From Bacteroidales bacterium (GTDB lineage Bacteria; Bacteroidota; Bacteroidia; Bacteroidales; UBA12077): a stretch of 10,038 nucleotides of DNA. Made by a program: the position numbers and the translations under genes. Location of the stretch: NCBI GenBank assembly GCA_030600865.1, contig JAUVUS010000050.1, positions 1-10,038 on the forward strand. Reading direction: 5' to 3'. Every line of letters begins with the position of its first letter. Position 1 is the first letter of the stretch. Under the pieces are notes generated by a model. It was not told where the DNA came from and searched no databases. It worked only from the letters and a program-made list of their open reading frames with translations. Below, one piece after another: positions 1 through 7,111 of the stretch.

Positions 1-653
1 TCTTTAATATTTTCATCAATTTCAAAGATTCTACTGCGTACTTCGTTGAAAATTGATTTTATTTTATCAGTAGGCTTTTTTAAATGCTGTTCAACGGAAT
101 AGTCAACAGGAGATTTAGCCGGACTATCTATAGTTGTTTTACTTGAAGATTTTTGCTCAGAAGCATTCAAAGGTTCAAGGCTAAATATTTCATTTTCATA
201 AAAACGATACTTGAATAATTCTACCCGCATTGGAATAACTTCAACAGTATCAATATCAAATTTACTATAAGATTCTGCAATGCAAATTACTCTGGGATTT
301 TGCCAATCAATTTTTAAGTCTTTTGCAATTTCTTTTCCAAGTCTTTTTAGTATTAGCATTTCAAAAAATTCAACTTTCTGAGCTTGAAGCCACTTTAAAT
401 AAGATAATGCTTGATTTATTACATTGGCATTCTTATTCCTTTTATATTCAATTATCACAGGAGCACCATTCCTGTCAACCGCTAAAGTATCAATTCGACC
501 ACCAAAAGTAGTTGGGTATTCAGTTTCCAAAAAATGCATATCTAATGTCTCCATTAGATTCTTTTCAACAAGTTTCTGAAGTTTCTTTTCTTTGTCAATT
601 GCAAATGATTTCAACTTTTTTAGTAGTCCGTTTTCTTCTCTGTATATTGGCAT
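1..653 (-). CDS. PD-(D/E)xK nuclease-fold protein with NucS-like N-terminus, DUF5655-type (3' end cut by window edge)
   Basis: I translated this open frame by hand from the ATG at 653-651. It stays open for 217 codons to the window edge, so the C-terminus is missing. The protein starts MPIYREENGLLKKL. A long helix follows, and then the core of a PD-(D/E)xK fold: Asp55 in GGRIDTLAVD, Glu69 and Lys71 in VIIEYKR, and Gln81 in the helix after it. From about residue 186 a helical segment (SVEQHLKKPTDKIKSIFNEV) resembles the start of the DUF5655 domain. In that family a NucS/RecB-like N-terminus is joined to this small C-terminal domain. The family is uncharacterised; DNA binding or cleavage is inferred from the fold. 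A serine-rich linker (about residues 168-182) separates the two parts. The leader is A/T-rich with a 10-bp dyad. The gene follows the attC-like sequence at 816-914 in the same orientation, so it could be a second cassette gene. I am sure of the reading frame and fairly sure of the family. Confidence 0.85.
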   Translation of the reverse strand, partial: MPIYREENGLLKKLKSFAIDKEKKLQKLVEKNLMETLDMHFLETEYPTTFGGRIDTLAVDRNGAPVIIEYKRNKNANVINQALSYLKWLQAQKVEFFEMLILKRLGKEIAKDLKIDWQNPRVICIAESYSKFDIDTVEVIPMRVELFKYRFYENEIFSLEPLNASEQKSSSKTTIDSPAKSPVDYSVEQHLKKPTDKIKSIFNEVRSRIFEIDENIK

Positions 654-688
654 CTCTGTGAATTTTTGTAAAAATTAAGGCTAACTAG

Positions 689-718
689 TAAATAGAAGTA
701 AAAAGTTCCTTCTATTTA
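689..718 (-). repeat. perfect 10-bp inverted repeat in the leader of the nuclease-fold gene
   Basis: The arms are TAAATAGAAG (689-698) and CTTCTATTTA (709-718), perfectly complementary, around a 10-nt centre. The dyad begins 35 nt before the ATG at 653. It could be an operator for a dimeric regulator or a hairpin in the 5' leader. Its AT-rich arms and lack of a following T-run on the minus strand make a terminator less likely. The function is inferred from position only. Confidence 0.55.
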
Positions 719-815
719 ATTAAGTAGTGAATCTACAAATTATTTTAAAAACTTTTTCATATTTTTTATTTTAATGATAAATAATAATAAGTATTCTATT
801 GACAATGAAGCACGC

Positions 816-914
816 GTTATAACTTCCTACGGCAGTCAAGCACGCGCGCTAGCGGAGATAATATTTAGTCAACAAACCACCAAAACCCGAGCTTAAATTT
901 GACGCGCTGTTATG
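816..914 (-). other. attC-like structured element downstream of the propeller lipoprotein gene
   Basis: On the minus strand this sequence begins with GCATAAC (914-908) and ends with the palindrome GTTATAAC (823-816), so its ends are partly complementary (ATAAC/GTTAT). Inside are further complementary pieces: GTCAA at 903-899 and TTGAC at 840-836, and the self-complementary 8-mer CGCTAGCG (847-854). AAGCACGCG occurs twice in direct orientation, at 808-816 and 838-846. The element is richer in GC than its surroundings and starts shortly after the stop codon of the lipoprotein gene. Length (about 100 bp), complementary ends and placement after a stop codon fit an integron attC recombination site. 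The end heptamers do not match the classical RYYYAAC/GTTRRRY consensus exactly, and no integrase is in view. It may instead be a dispersed palindromic repeat. Confidence 0.35.
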
Positions 915-924
915 CCCAGTTCGT
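910..924 (+). repeat. right-reading arm of the 15-bp inverted repeat flanking the lipoprotein gene
   Basis: GTTATGCCCAGTTCG lies just 5 bp beyond the stop codon of the lipoprotein gene. Its reverse complement, CGAACTGGGCATAAC, matches 14 of 15 bases at 2044-2058 upstream of the same gene. It overlaps the start of the attC-like element. Confidence 0.7.
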
Positions 925-929
925 TTTTA

Positions 930-2000
930 TCATTTCTTTTTAATAGTATAAAATTCTGTGTTAAGAAAACTATATCCTAAATCTCTTTGCGGAAAATAAG
1001 ATCTTCCAAAACATAAAGTATCAACTAACTTTGATTTATGCCAACTTTCTCCACCATCATAAGTTTGGTAACTTCTAATTCCTTTAAAAACTTCACAATC
1101 TCCTTCATATGCAAAAACACTGTCAGTGTTAAAACCGTCCATTTCATTGTAAAAATGAAAATCATCAAAAAAAGAAAAAGGTACATCAACTGTCTTCCAA
1201 TTCAAACCACCGTTTATAGTTTTATACAAATTTGTACCATCCAAATATCCAATGTTCTGATTATAAAAATAGATATTCATTACATTTTGTGATGCAGGTA
1301 TTGGTGTATTTAATGTTACCCAACTAACGCCATAATCAGTGCTTTTAAATATATTCTGGTTTTCTCCAGCAATAAATACTACGTTATCAACACAGTAATA
1401 TTTACCAAACACGGGTCTAATTGGTAAATCGATAAATTCCCAATTATCCCCACCGTCAGAAGTTTTTGAAATATAATAGTCTCTAGAATTCGGAATGTCA
1501 GGAGTGTAAATTATTGCTAAACCTTGCGACTCATTAAAAAAATGCAAGCATTTCATGTCAACGTAATCTTCAAAATTCTTTTTAGTCCATGTTTCTCCAC
1601 CATTTGTAGTTCTTAATAGAACACTACCTTTCCCTCCATCATCACTAAGATCATTACTGGCTCTGCCAGATACAAATCCAATGTTTTCATTCAGAAAAAA
1701 AACAGAATAAAGATGTAAAGTAGTTCCTGAATTTTGTTTATGCCATGATTTTCCAGCATTTATTGTTTTATAAATGCAGCCATTAAATGCAACCATAAAA
1801 CCTATATCAGAGTTAATGAAGAAAATATCTCGTGGATTTAGATCGAAATCACAGACAGTTTTTGATATTTCCCAACCTTCAAGAAATTCTGTTAAAACTG
1901 TATCAATATTAGAAATTGTATCATTACTATTAAAATCTTTTTCGCAACCAATCATTAAGATTGTTGCACATAATAATGTTAAAATTCTTAATTTGGCCAT
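930..2000 (-). CDS. lipoprotein with YCF48/BNR-like beta-propeller
   Basis: The protein has 356 residues, from the ATG at 2000-1998 to a TGA at 932-930. Residues 1-18 form a signal peptide ending in the lipobox MIGC, with Cys19 as the predicted lipidated residue. CEKD follows, a Lys/acidic pair like the surface-export signals known in some Bacteroidota lipoproteins, so exposure on the outer membrane is possible. The rest is a repeat protein. Six Asp-box-like motifs of the form T-x-x-G-G-x-x-W are visible: TINAGKSW (79-86), TTNGGETW (131-138), TSDGGDNW (180-187), STDYGVSW (220-227), TINGGLNW (261-268) and TYDGGESW (313-320). Each is followed by a strand, and some by an N-x-x-x-G-(F/Y) turn, as in YCF48-, sortilin- and BNR-type propellers. 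In this class the fold usually binds proteins or glycans. No catalytic residues can be assigned. The gene is flanked by an inverted repeat and has no operon partner in close contact, consistent with a self-contained cassette. Its specific function is unknown. Confidence 0.88.
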   Translation of the reverse strand: MAKLRILTLLCATILMIGCEKDFNSNDTISNIDTVLTEFLEGWEISKTVCDFDLNPRDIFFINSDIGFMVAFNGCIYKTINAGKSWHKQNSGTTLHLYSVFFLNENIGFVSGRASNDLSDDGGKGSVLLRTTNGGETWTKKNFEDYVDMKCLHFFNESQGLAIIYTPDIPNSRDYYISKTSDGGDNWEFIDLPIRPVFGKYYCVDNVVFIAGENQNIFKSTDYGVSWVTLNTPIPASQNVMNIYFYNQNIGYLDGTNLYKTINGGLNWKTVDVPFSFFDDFHFYNEMDGFNTDSVFAYEGDCEVFKGIRSYQTYDGGESWHKSKLVDTLCFGRSYFPQRDLGYSFLNTEFYTIKKK

Positions 2001-2043
2001 AAGCTTTTTTAAAGAGATGTTATTTTAACCATTCTCGTTGCGT

Positions 2044-2058
2044 CGAATTGGGCATAAC
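2044..2058 (-). repeat. left-reading arm of the 15-bp inverted repeat flanking the lipoprotein gene
   Basis: CGAATTGGGCATAAC on the plus strand (GTTATGCCCAATTCG in gene orientation) lies 43 bp upstream of the ATG at 2000. It differs from the reverse complement of 910-924 at one position. If the gene is a cassette, this is its 5' junction. Confidence 0.7.
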
Positions 2059-2082
2059 TAGTAATCACGCTGATAATTACTA
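2059..2082. repeat. 7-bp hairpin beside the GTTATGC junction
   Basis: TAGTAAT (2059-2065) and ATTACTA (2076-2082) are perfectly complementary around a 10-nt loop. They directly abut the GGGCATAAC arm. The hairpin could be the remnant of a short recombination-site stem for an upstream cassette. It could also be a weak terminator after the FISUMP lipoprotein gene, but no T-run supports that. With 7 AT-rich pairs, chance is also possible. Confidence 0.35.
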
Positions 2083-2141
2083 AAGTATTGTTTGGGCAAA
2101 AGTTTGGAATTGAATTGAATTTAATTAAATAATAAAATAAA

Positions 2142-3128
2142 TTAATCCCTTATACATCTAATAGAACACCCTGTCATCTTATTTTCGAAATAGCGATTGG
2201 TTTCTGCATTATCGTAATCCAAGTGGCGACTCCAAACGGTGGTTTCGTCATGCTCGGTAGCCGACCACCAAAAGCCAAAGTAACCAAGATTATCGAACGA
2301 ACCAAGAAGATTGTGGCGGTAGCCACCAGGAAGAGCTGAAAAACCACTGCTGTTTGTTGCTCCGGGGTTGGGGGCATTCCAATGTATTGTACCAGATTCT
2401 TTTAGTTTGCCCCCTGCTTCGCTTTCTCCTCCTAAATAATCGATCAGTGTTGTCCACTCTGAATCAACAGGCAAATGCCAACCTACAGGACAGGCTACTT
2501 TTGCCGCTTCCCACTGGTACAATATACCATAGGTGCTACCATTAGTAACTTTATCGTTATTGTAATAACTCCATCCGTCATAAGCGGAGTTGGTTCTCCA
2601 TTGTGTATAATCAGTTATTTCTTTGCCTGCAATTTCATAAGACAGGTTTTCGGCAAACCATATCTGGTCACCTATCTTTATCACATCATATTTATTATTA
2701 TCACGAGGGTCGGTAAAGGTGCCGTGAGTAGCATCACTCCACACAATAATTTCTGTTGTAAAACTCCATATTGCACTTTCACTTGTTCCTCCTTTACCGT
2801 CTTTAGCAACCACTTTCCAGTAGTAAGTCGTGTTAGCCGCAAGTGTCGGGCTATAAATCGTACCTGTTTGACTACTACTTACAACTGTTACGGGGGTGGT
2901 TTCAGTACCAAAATAAACATCATAAGTTACGACATTTCCGTTGGGGTCGGACGCTGCCTGCCATGACAACGATACATTCAATGAAATATCTACAGCAGAA
3001 TATGAGGGCGAACTTAATATTACATTACCCGGTGCAAGATTAGGGTAATCATTTTCACAACTGCTTGTCAATAGCAATGTAAATACCATTACAAACAACG
3101 ACAGGTAGCAAATTGTAATTCTTTTCAT
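2142..3128 (-). CDS. lipoprotein with fibronectin-III-like and FISUMP (Fibrobacter major paralogous) domains
   Basis: The protein has 328 residues, starting at the ATG at 3128-3126. Residues 1-23 are a signal peptide and Cys24 in LTSSC is the predicted lipidation site; END follows. Residues about 35-126 form a fibronectin-III-like or Ig-like beta-sandwich, with SLSWQAASDPNGNVVTYDVY, the NTTYYWKVVAKDG core and WSFTTE at its end. Residues about 136-328 match the FISUMP domain family: KIGDQIWFAENL (151-162), YGILYQWEAA (200-209), CPVGWHLP (213-220), EWTTLIDYLGG, GFSALPGGYR (262-271), FWWSATE (286-292) and a terminal CSIRCIRD. The domain is common in secreted and surface proteins of Fibrobacter and Bacteroidota and its role is unknown; adhesion or carbohydrate contact is only a guess. 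The gene starts 13 bp after the hybrid kinase stop, so the two are probably co-transcribed. Its GC content is clearly higher than that of the kinase gene (55% in 2221-2280 by direct count). Confidence 0.92.
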   Translation of the reverse strand: MKRITICYLSLFVMVFTLLLTSSCENDYPNLAPGNVILSSPSYSAVDISLNVSLSWQAASDPNGNVVTYDVYFGTETTPVTVVSSSQTGTIYSPTLAANTTYYWKVVAKDGKGGTSESAIWSFTTEIIVWSDATHGTFTDPRDNNKYDVIKIGDQIWFAENLSYEIAGKEITDYTQWRTNSAYDGWSYYNNDKVTNGSTYGILYQWEAAKVACPVGWHLPVDSEWTTLIDYLGGESEAGGKLKESGTIHWNAPNPGATNSSGFSALPGGYRHNLLGSFDNLGYFGFWWSATEHDETTVWSRHLDYDNAETNRYFENKMTGCSIRCIRD

Positions 3129-3141
3129 GTCTATATAAATT

Positions 3142-6100
3142 TTAATTATTGGAAGGTTTTCCTAAATACCGGTTAAGGATTTCAATGAATGTATTATATG
3201 ATACTGGTTTTTGTATGAAATAATCAAAACCCGCTGATTTAATTTTTTCGGCAATATCTGTATATTCAAAACCTGACAATGCTATAACTGGAATCTTATC
3301 TATATCTGGTTTTAACTCTTTCAACTTTTCCATTGTTTCAAATCCGTCCATATTTGGCATGCGGATATCAATTATAATCATATCCATTTCCTGATTCTTA
3401 ACAGTTTCTAATAACTTATAACCATCATTAGCCCAAAATAGATTCACATCGAATTTTTTTAAAAATAATTTAACAATATTGAACCACTCTAAACTATCAT
3501 CGGCAATAAGTATATTTTTCCCTTTAATATTCTGATCAGATTGTATTGGTTGACCTTGATCCTTTACCACCGCTTCTTTAAAAGGTATAAGGAAATAAAA
3601 GCTTGTACCTCCAGGTATTTTCGATTTATGCCAAATAGCACCATCCATAATTTCAACCAAACGTTTAGATATACTAAGACCTAATCCTACTCCTCTGAAT
3701 AATTTCTCCTTATATGATTCAACTTTTCTAAACGATTCGTAAATGCTTTCACTTTGATCGGCAGGTATTCCAACACCGGAATCTTCGACTTTAACAACTA
3801 CGTATTCCTGAGATTTTAATTGTTTATTACAGGTCTCCGGGAGTTGAATATCATTAGCAGTTTTAACTGTATAACTAACTTTTATAAAACCCTCCTCGGT
3901 ATAATTTATGGCATTGCTTATAACTTGTTTCAGAATATTTCTAAATTTAACTTTATCGCAAATTAAATTTGCAGGAATTTCAGTATCAAAGCTCAATTCA
4001 ACATCTTTTTTTACTTTATAAATTAAGTCGTTTATGGTTTCTTTAATTAGCTCATTAAGCTCAAAACTTATTTCTCGTAACTCGTGATTTTTAGATTCCA
4101 GTTTAGATATTTCCATTACATTTTCGATCACATCAGTGAGCGAATTACTACTTTTAGTTATTATATCTATGAATTGATCCTTTTCTTCATTATCAATATC
4201 CTCAGATCCTAAAAATTGTGAGTATCCAACTATAGCGTTAAGTGGTGTTCTAATTTCATGAGACATATTTCGTAAAATAGCACTTTTAAATTCAATAGAT
4301 TCTTCTGCTATTTCTAAGGCTTCTTTAAGTTCTTGAGTTCTCTCCAAAACAATGTTTTCAAGATGATGTCTATATTTCTCAAGCTCATCATTTTGGGCTT
4401 TGATTTCTGCATTACTCTCTTCCAAATTTACATTTAGGGCTTTAAGTTCTTCTGTTTTTTCTGCAATCTGCGCATTCAGGTATTTCCTTTGCTTTTTTAA
4501 ATAGAATATTCTAAGGTTATAAAAGGTAAAAACCGCAGTCAAAATAACAAGAATTCCAACCGTTCTAAACCATAAAGATTTCCACCAAGGAGGTATAATT
4601 TCAATCTTTAATGTATAAGGATTTTTACTCCACACAGAATTATCCGATGTACTCTTTATCACCAATTCATATTCTCCAGGAGGTAAATTGGTATAAGAAA
4701 TGCTTGTTTGATTTTTTCTTGAATAATTCCAATCTGTTTCATAATCTAATAGTTTCCAGGCAAAATTAGTACGTAAAGGAAATAAATACTCAATTAAAGA
4801 AACATCAATACTTATGGTTGCTTTAACATATTTCAGAGATATTTTATCATGGTATAATAAGGTTTTTCCGTTTAAAACATTAGAATTGGTCAGCAATCTT
4901 TTATTTTGAAAATAAATGTCTGTTAAGCGTATATCCGGTGGTCGGACATTCATCAGTACATCTTCGGGATAAAATGATGCAACACCTCCTACTCCTCCAA
5001 AATACATCTCCCCATCAGGTGATTTAAAGAATGCGCCTTGATTGAATTCGTGAATATATATTCCATCATGGAATGAGAATACATCAATTTCTTTTGTTCT
5101 TTTATTTAACCTTACAATTCCCCTGTTTGTACTCATCCATAAATTCTTATTTTCATCTTCAAGTATAGCATAAACACTATTACTGGGAAGCTTATTTTTA
5201 ATTGTGTAGCGTTCAAAACTATTATCTTCGGGGATATATTTATTCACTCCACCTGTATATGTTGCAATCCAAATATCATTTTCTGAATCTCGAAAAATTG
5301 AGATAAAATCATTTGAGCTTAAGGATTTTTCATCTTCCTTGTTGTAAATATAATGAGTATATTTCTTTGTTTTAATATTGTATTTATATACTCCATCAAA
5401 ATCAACACCTAACCAAACATATCCTTCAGGATCATAGACGATATCTTTTGACAAAAGTGGTTTACTGGCAAGATTGATATTATCCGGTACAGGAAAAGTA
5501 GTAAAGCGCTTTTCTGATCTAGAAAATAAGACGATCCCTCCTTGAGTTGCCAGCCAAAGGCTATCACCATATTTATATAAGCCTTCAATTTGATTATAAT
5601 AACTACTATGCTCCACTATATCAGAAACCTTAAAATGACAGGTTATTCTGTTTCTTAAATCAAAAGAGAACAAACCATCATATGTTCCAAACCATATAAT
5701 ATTGTTTTCGTCTTCATATATGTCCCTCACTCTCTTACCACCAAGAAAACCAAACTCTTTGTGATATTCAAAAATTCTTACAAATTCATCAAACCCACTC
5801 TCTGAATAATAAGCATGGTGTGCAGAATATATCCAGATTGTTTTATCTGAAGCTACTAAATAACCAAAATTATAGTCGATAACTTCCTTTTGCTTAGTAA
5901 GTGGGGTAAAGTATTTGAATGACGAAGTTCCTGTACTTAAATATGAAATTCCTCTATCTGACCCCACCCATAAGATTGAATCTATGTTAGAAAAAAATAT
6001 TCCTTCTGTATTGTTATTTAGCAAAGAATTCTTCTGGAGTGGATCGTGTAAACATTTAAAATAATTACCAGAAGCAATATTAATTCTTATTAATCCTCTA

Positions 6101-6957
6101 TTATTAGTACCAACCCAGATATTACCATTATTATCTTTTACATGATACCTGAAAGTGATGTTTTTTAGTTCATTCGGAGTAACATTTTTAATTTCATAAG
6201 AATTTATATTTAGATGAAAAATATCTCCATCTGTTACAATAGAATAATGATCATTATCCCATTCCAGAATGGAATTGACATTTTTGATTTTAGAAATTTG
6301 TTTAAAATCCAAATTGTCAAATTGCTCATCCAATCCTAATACATTTGACTTAAACAAACCAAATGTAGTGGCTAACCATATTTTTTTATCGGAATCTATA
6401 TAAATATCATTTATACTATTGGGTTCCTCATCAGAATAATTACCAAGATTGCATCTTATTTTTTTAATTTTACTTTCTTTCAAATCAAGACAATACAATC
6501 TTCCAGGTGTTCGTGTTCCAATTATATACAAACTATCTGAAAAATGTGAAATACTGATAATAATACTAGCTTCCCCAGGTAATAAATCGTCAAGAACGAA
6601 ATTTTGAAAATTGCCAGTTTGAAAATTCAAAACTGAAAGGATCGCGTTACTACAACCAATAAATAATAGATCCTGATTGGGAGGGATATACAACTTTTCG
6701 ATATCATTATTAATCAAATCATCAGATTGACCAGATCTTCCGTAGTAAGTAAAGCTGCGACCATCAAATCGTTGAAGTCCTTCACTTGTAGCAATCCACA
6801 TAAAACCGAATCTATCCTGAATAATATCTCTGACTATTGAGTGATATAAGCCATCTTCAACTGTATAATTGCGGAATACTGTATTTTCATCAGCATAACA
6901 AACACTATAAATACAAATTAAAATAAGCAGAATAACAGATGATCTAAGGTTAAGCAT
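3142..6957 (-). CDS. hybrid two-component sensor histidine kinase with periplasmic propeller, no DNA-binding output domain
   Basis: The protein has 1271 residues, starting at the ATG at 6957-6955. Residues 1-22 are a signal peptide. Residues about 25-665 are a two-component-regulator propeller, with repeated blades of the form (I/L)W(I/L/V)(A/G)T...G(L/I)...: FMWIATSEGLQRF (52-64), KIWLATTFGLF (192-202), NIWVGTNNRGL (279-289), IIWFGTYDGLF (420-430), SLWLATQGGI (466-475), DIWIATYTGGV (561-571) and NLWMSTNRGI (605-614). A Y_Y_Y domain covers about 725-790 (LPPGEYELVIK). One membrane helix follows at about 797-818, then a coiled coil at 822-885. The HisKA motif is MSHEIRTPLNAI with His900. The ATPase has an N box with Asn1015, DSGVGI with Asp1059, and GVGLGLSI (1089-1096). 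The receiver has Asp1153/Asp1154, phosphoacceptor Asp1197 (IIIDIRMPNMDG), Ser1228 and Lys1250. All catalytic positions look intact. Unlike classical Bacteroides hybrid regulators, the protein ends about 20 residues after the receiver lysine, with no AraC-type helix-turn-helix. Phosphate must pass to another protein, or the receiver acts by interaction. Any promoter should lie in 6958-7111. Confidence 0.96.
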   Translation of the reverse strand: MLNLRSSVILLILICIYSVCYADENTVFRNYTVEDGLYHSIVRDIIQDRFGFMWIATSEGLQRFDGRSFTYYGRSGQSDDLINNDIEKLYIPPNQDLLFIGCSNAILSVLNFQTGNFQNFVLDDLLPGEASIIISISHFSDSLYIIGTRTPGRLYCLDLKESKIKKIRCNLGNYSDEEPNSINDIYIDSDKKIWLATTFGLFKSNVLGLDEQFDNLDFKQISKIKNVNSILEWDNDHYSIVTDGDIFHLNINSYEIKNVTPNELKNITFRYHVKDNNGNIWVGTNNRGLIRINIASGNYFKCLHDPLQKNSLLNNNTEGIFFSNIDSILWVGSDRGISYLSTGTSSFKYFTPLTKQKEVIDYNFGYLVASDKTIWIYSAHHAYYSESGFDEFVRIFEYHKEFGFLGGKRVRDIYEDENNIIWFGTYDGLFSFDLRNRITCHFKVSDIVEHSSYYNQIEGLYKYGDSLWLATQGGIVLFSRSEKRFTTFPVPDNINLASKPLLSKDIVYDPEGYVWLGVDFDGVYKYNIKTKKYTHYIYNKEDEKSLSSNDFISIFRDSENDIWIATYTGGVNKYIPEDNSFERYTIKNKLPSNSVYAILEDENKNLWMSTNRGIVRLNKRTKEIDVFSFHDGIYIHEFNQGAFFKSPDGEMYFGGVGGVASFYPEDVLMNVRPPDIRLTDIYFQNKRLLTNSNVLNGKTLLYHDKISLKYVKATISIDVSLIEYLFPLRTNFAWKLLDYETDWNYSRKNQTSISYTNLPPGEYELVIKSTSDNSVWSKNPYTLKIEIIPPWWKSLWFRTVGILVILTAVFTFYNLRIFYLKKQRKYLNAQIAEKTEELKALNVNLEESNAEIKAQNDELEKYRHHLENIVLERTQELKEALEIAEESIEFKSAILRNMSHEIRTPLNAIVGYSQFLGSEDIDNEEKDQFIDIITKSSNSLTDVIENVMEISKLESKNHELREISFELNELIKETINDLIYKVKKDVELSFDTEIPANLICDKVKFRNILKQVISNAINYTEEGFIKVSYTVKTANDIQLPETCNKQLKSQEYVVVKVEDSGVGIPADQSESIYESFRKVESYKEKLFRGVGLGLSISKRLVEIMDGAIWHKSKIPGGTSFYFLIPFKEAVVKDQGQPIQSDQNIKGKNILIADDSLEWFNIVKLFLKKFDVNLFWANDGYKLLETVKNQEMDMIIIDIRMPNMDGFETMEKLKELKPDIDKIPVIALSGFEYTDIAEKIKSAGFDYFIQKPVSYNTFIEILNRYLGKPSNN

Positions 6958-7111
6958 AATTCAGTAATTATTTTTCAAAATACGAAATATTACCTGTAAG
7001 ATCAAATATTAAACTTTGTTTTTTGATATAAACTATAATCTGTTGAAATACATTATATCCATATAGCTCAGACTCCGACCTTATAGACGGATACTAATTA
7101 ATTTAAATAAC

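Noticed and set aside
323..511. Plus-strand 62-codon open frame.
   Set aside because: It is antisense to the nuclease-fold gene, whose catalytic motifs lie in this same stretch.
1038..1292. Plus-strand open frame of 84 codons inside the propeller lipoprotein gene, and similar ones at 1774-2028 and 2354-3043.
   Set aside because: Each lies opposite a well-supported minus-strand gene, and their translations show no recognisable domain.
7074..7091. Possible terminator hairpin after the second permease gene (TCCGAC...GACGGA).
   Set aside because: The stem has a mismatch at its fifth pair and no T-run follows on the minus strand, so it is not convincing.
6958..7111. Bacteroidota-type promoter (TTTG ... 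TAnnTTTG) upstream of the hybrid kinase.
   Set aside because: TTTG-containing candidates exist but none has both boxes at the proper spacing, so I do not call one.
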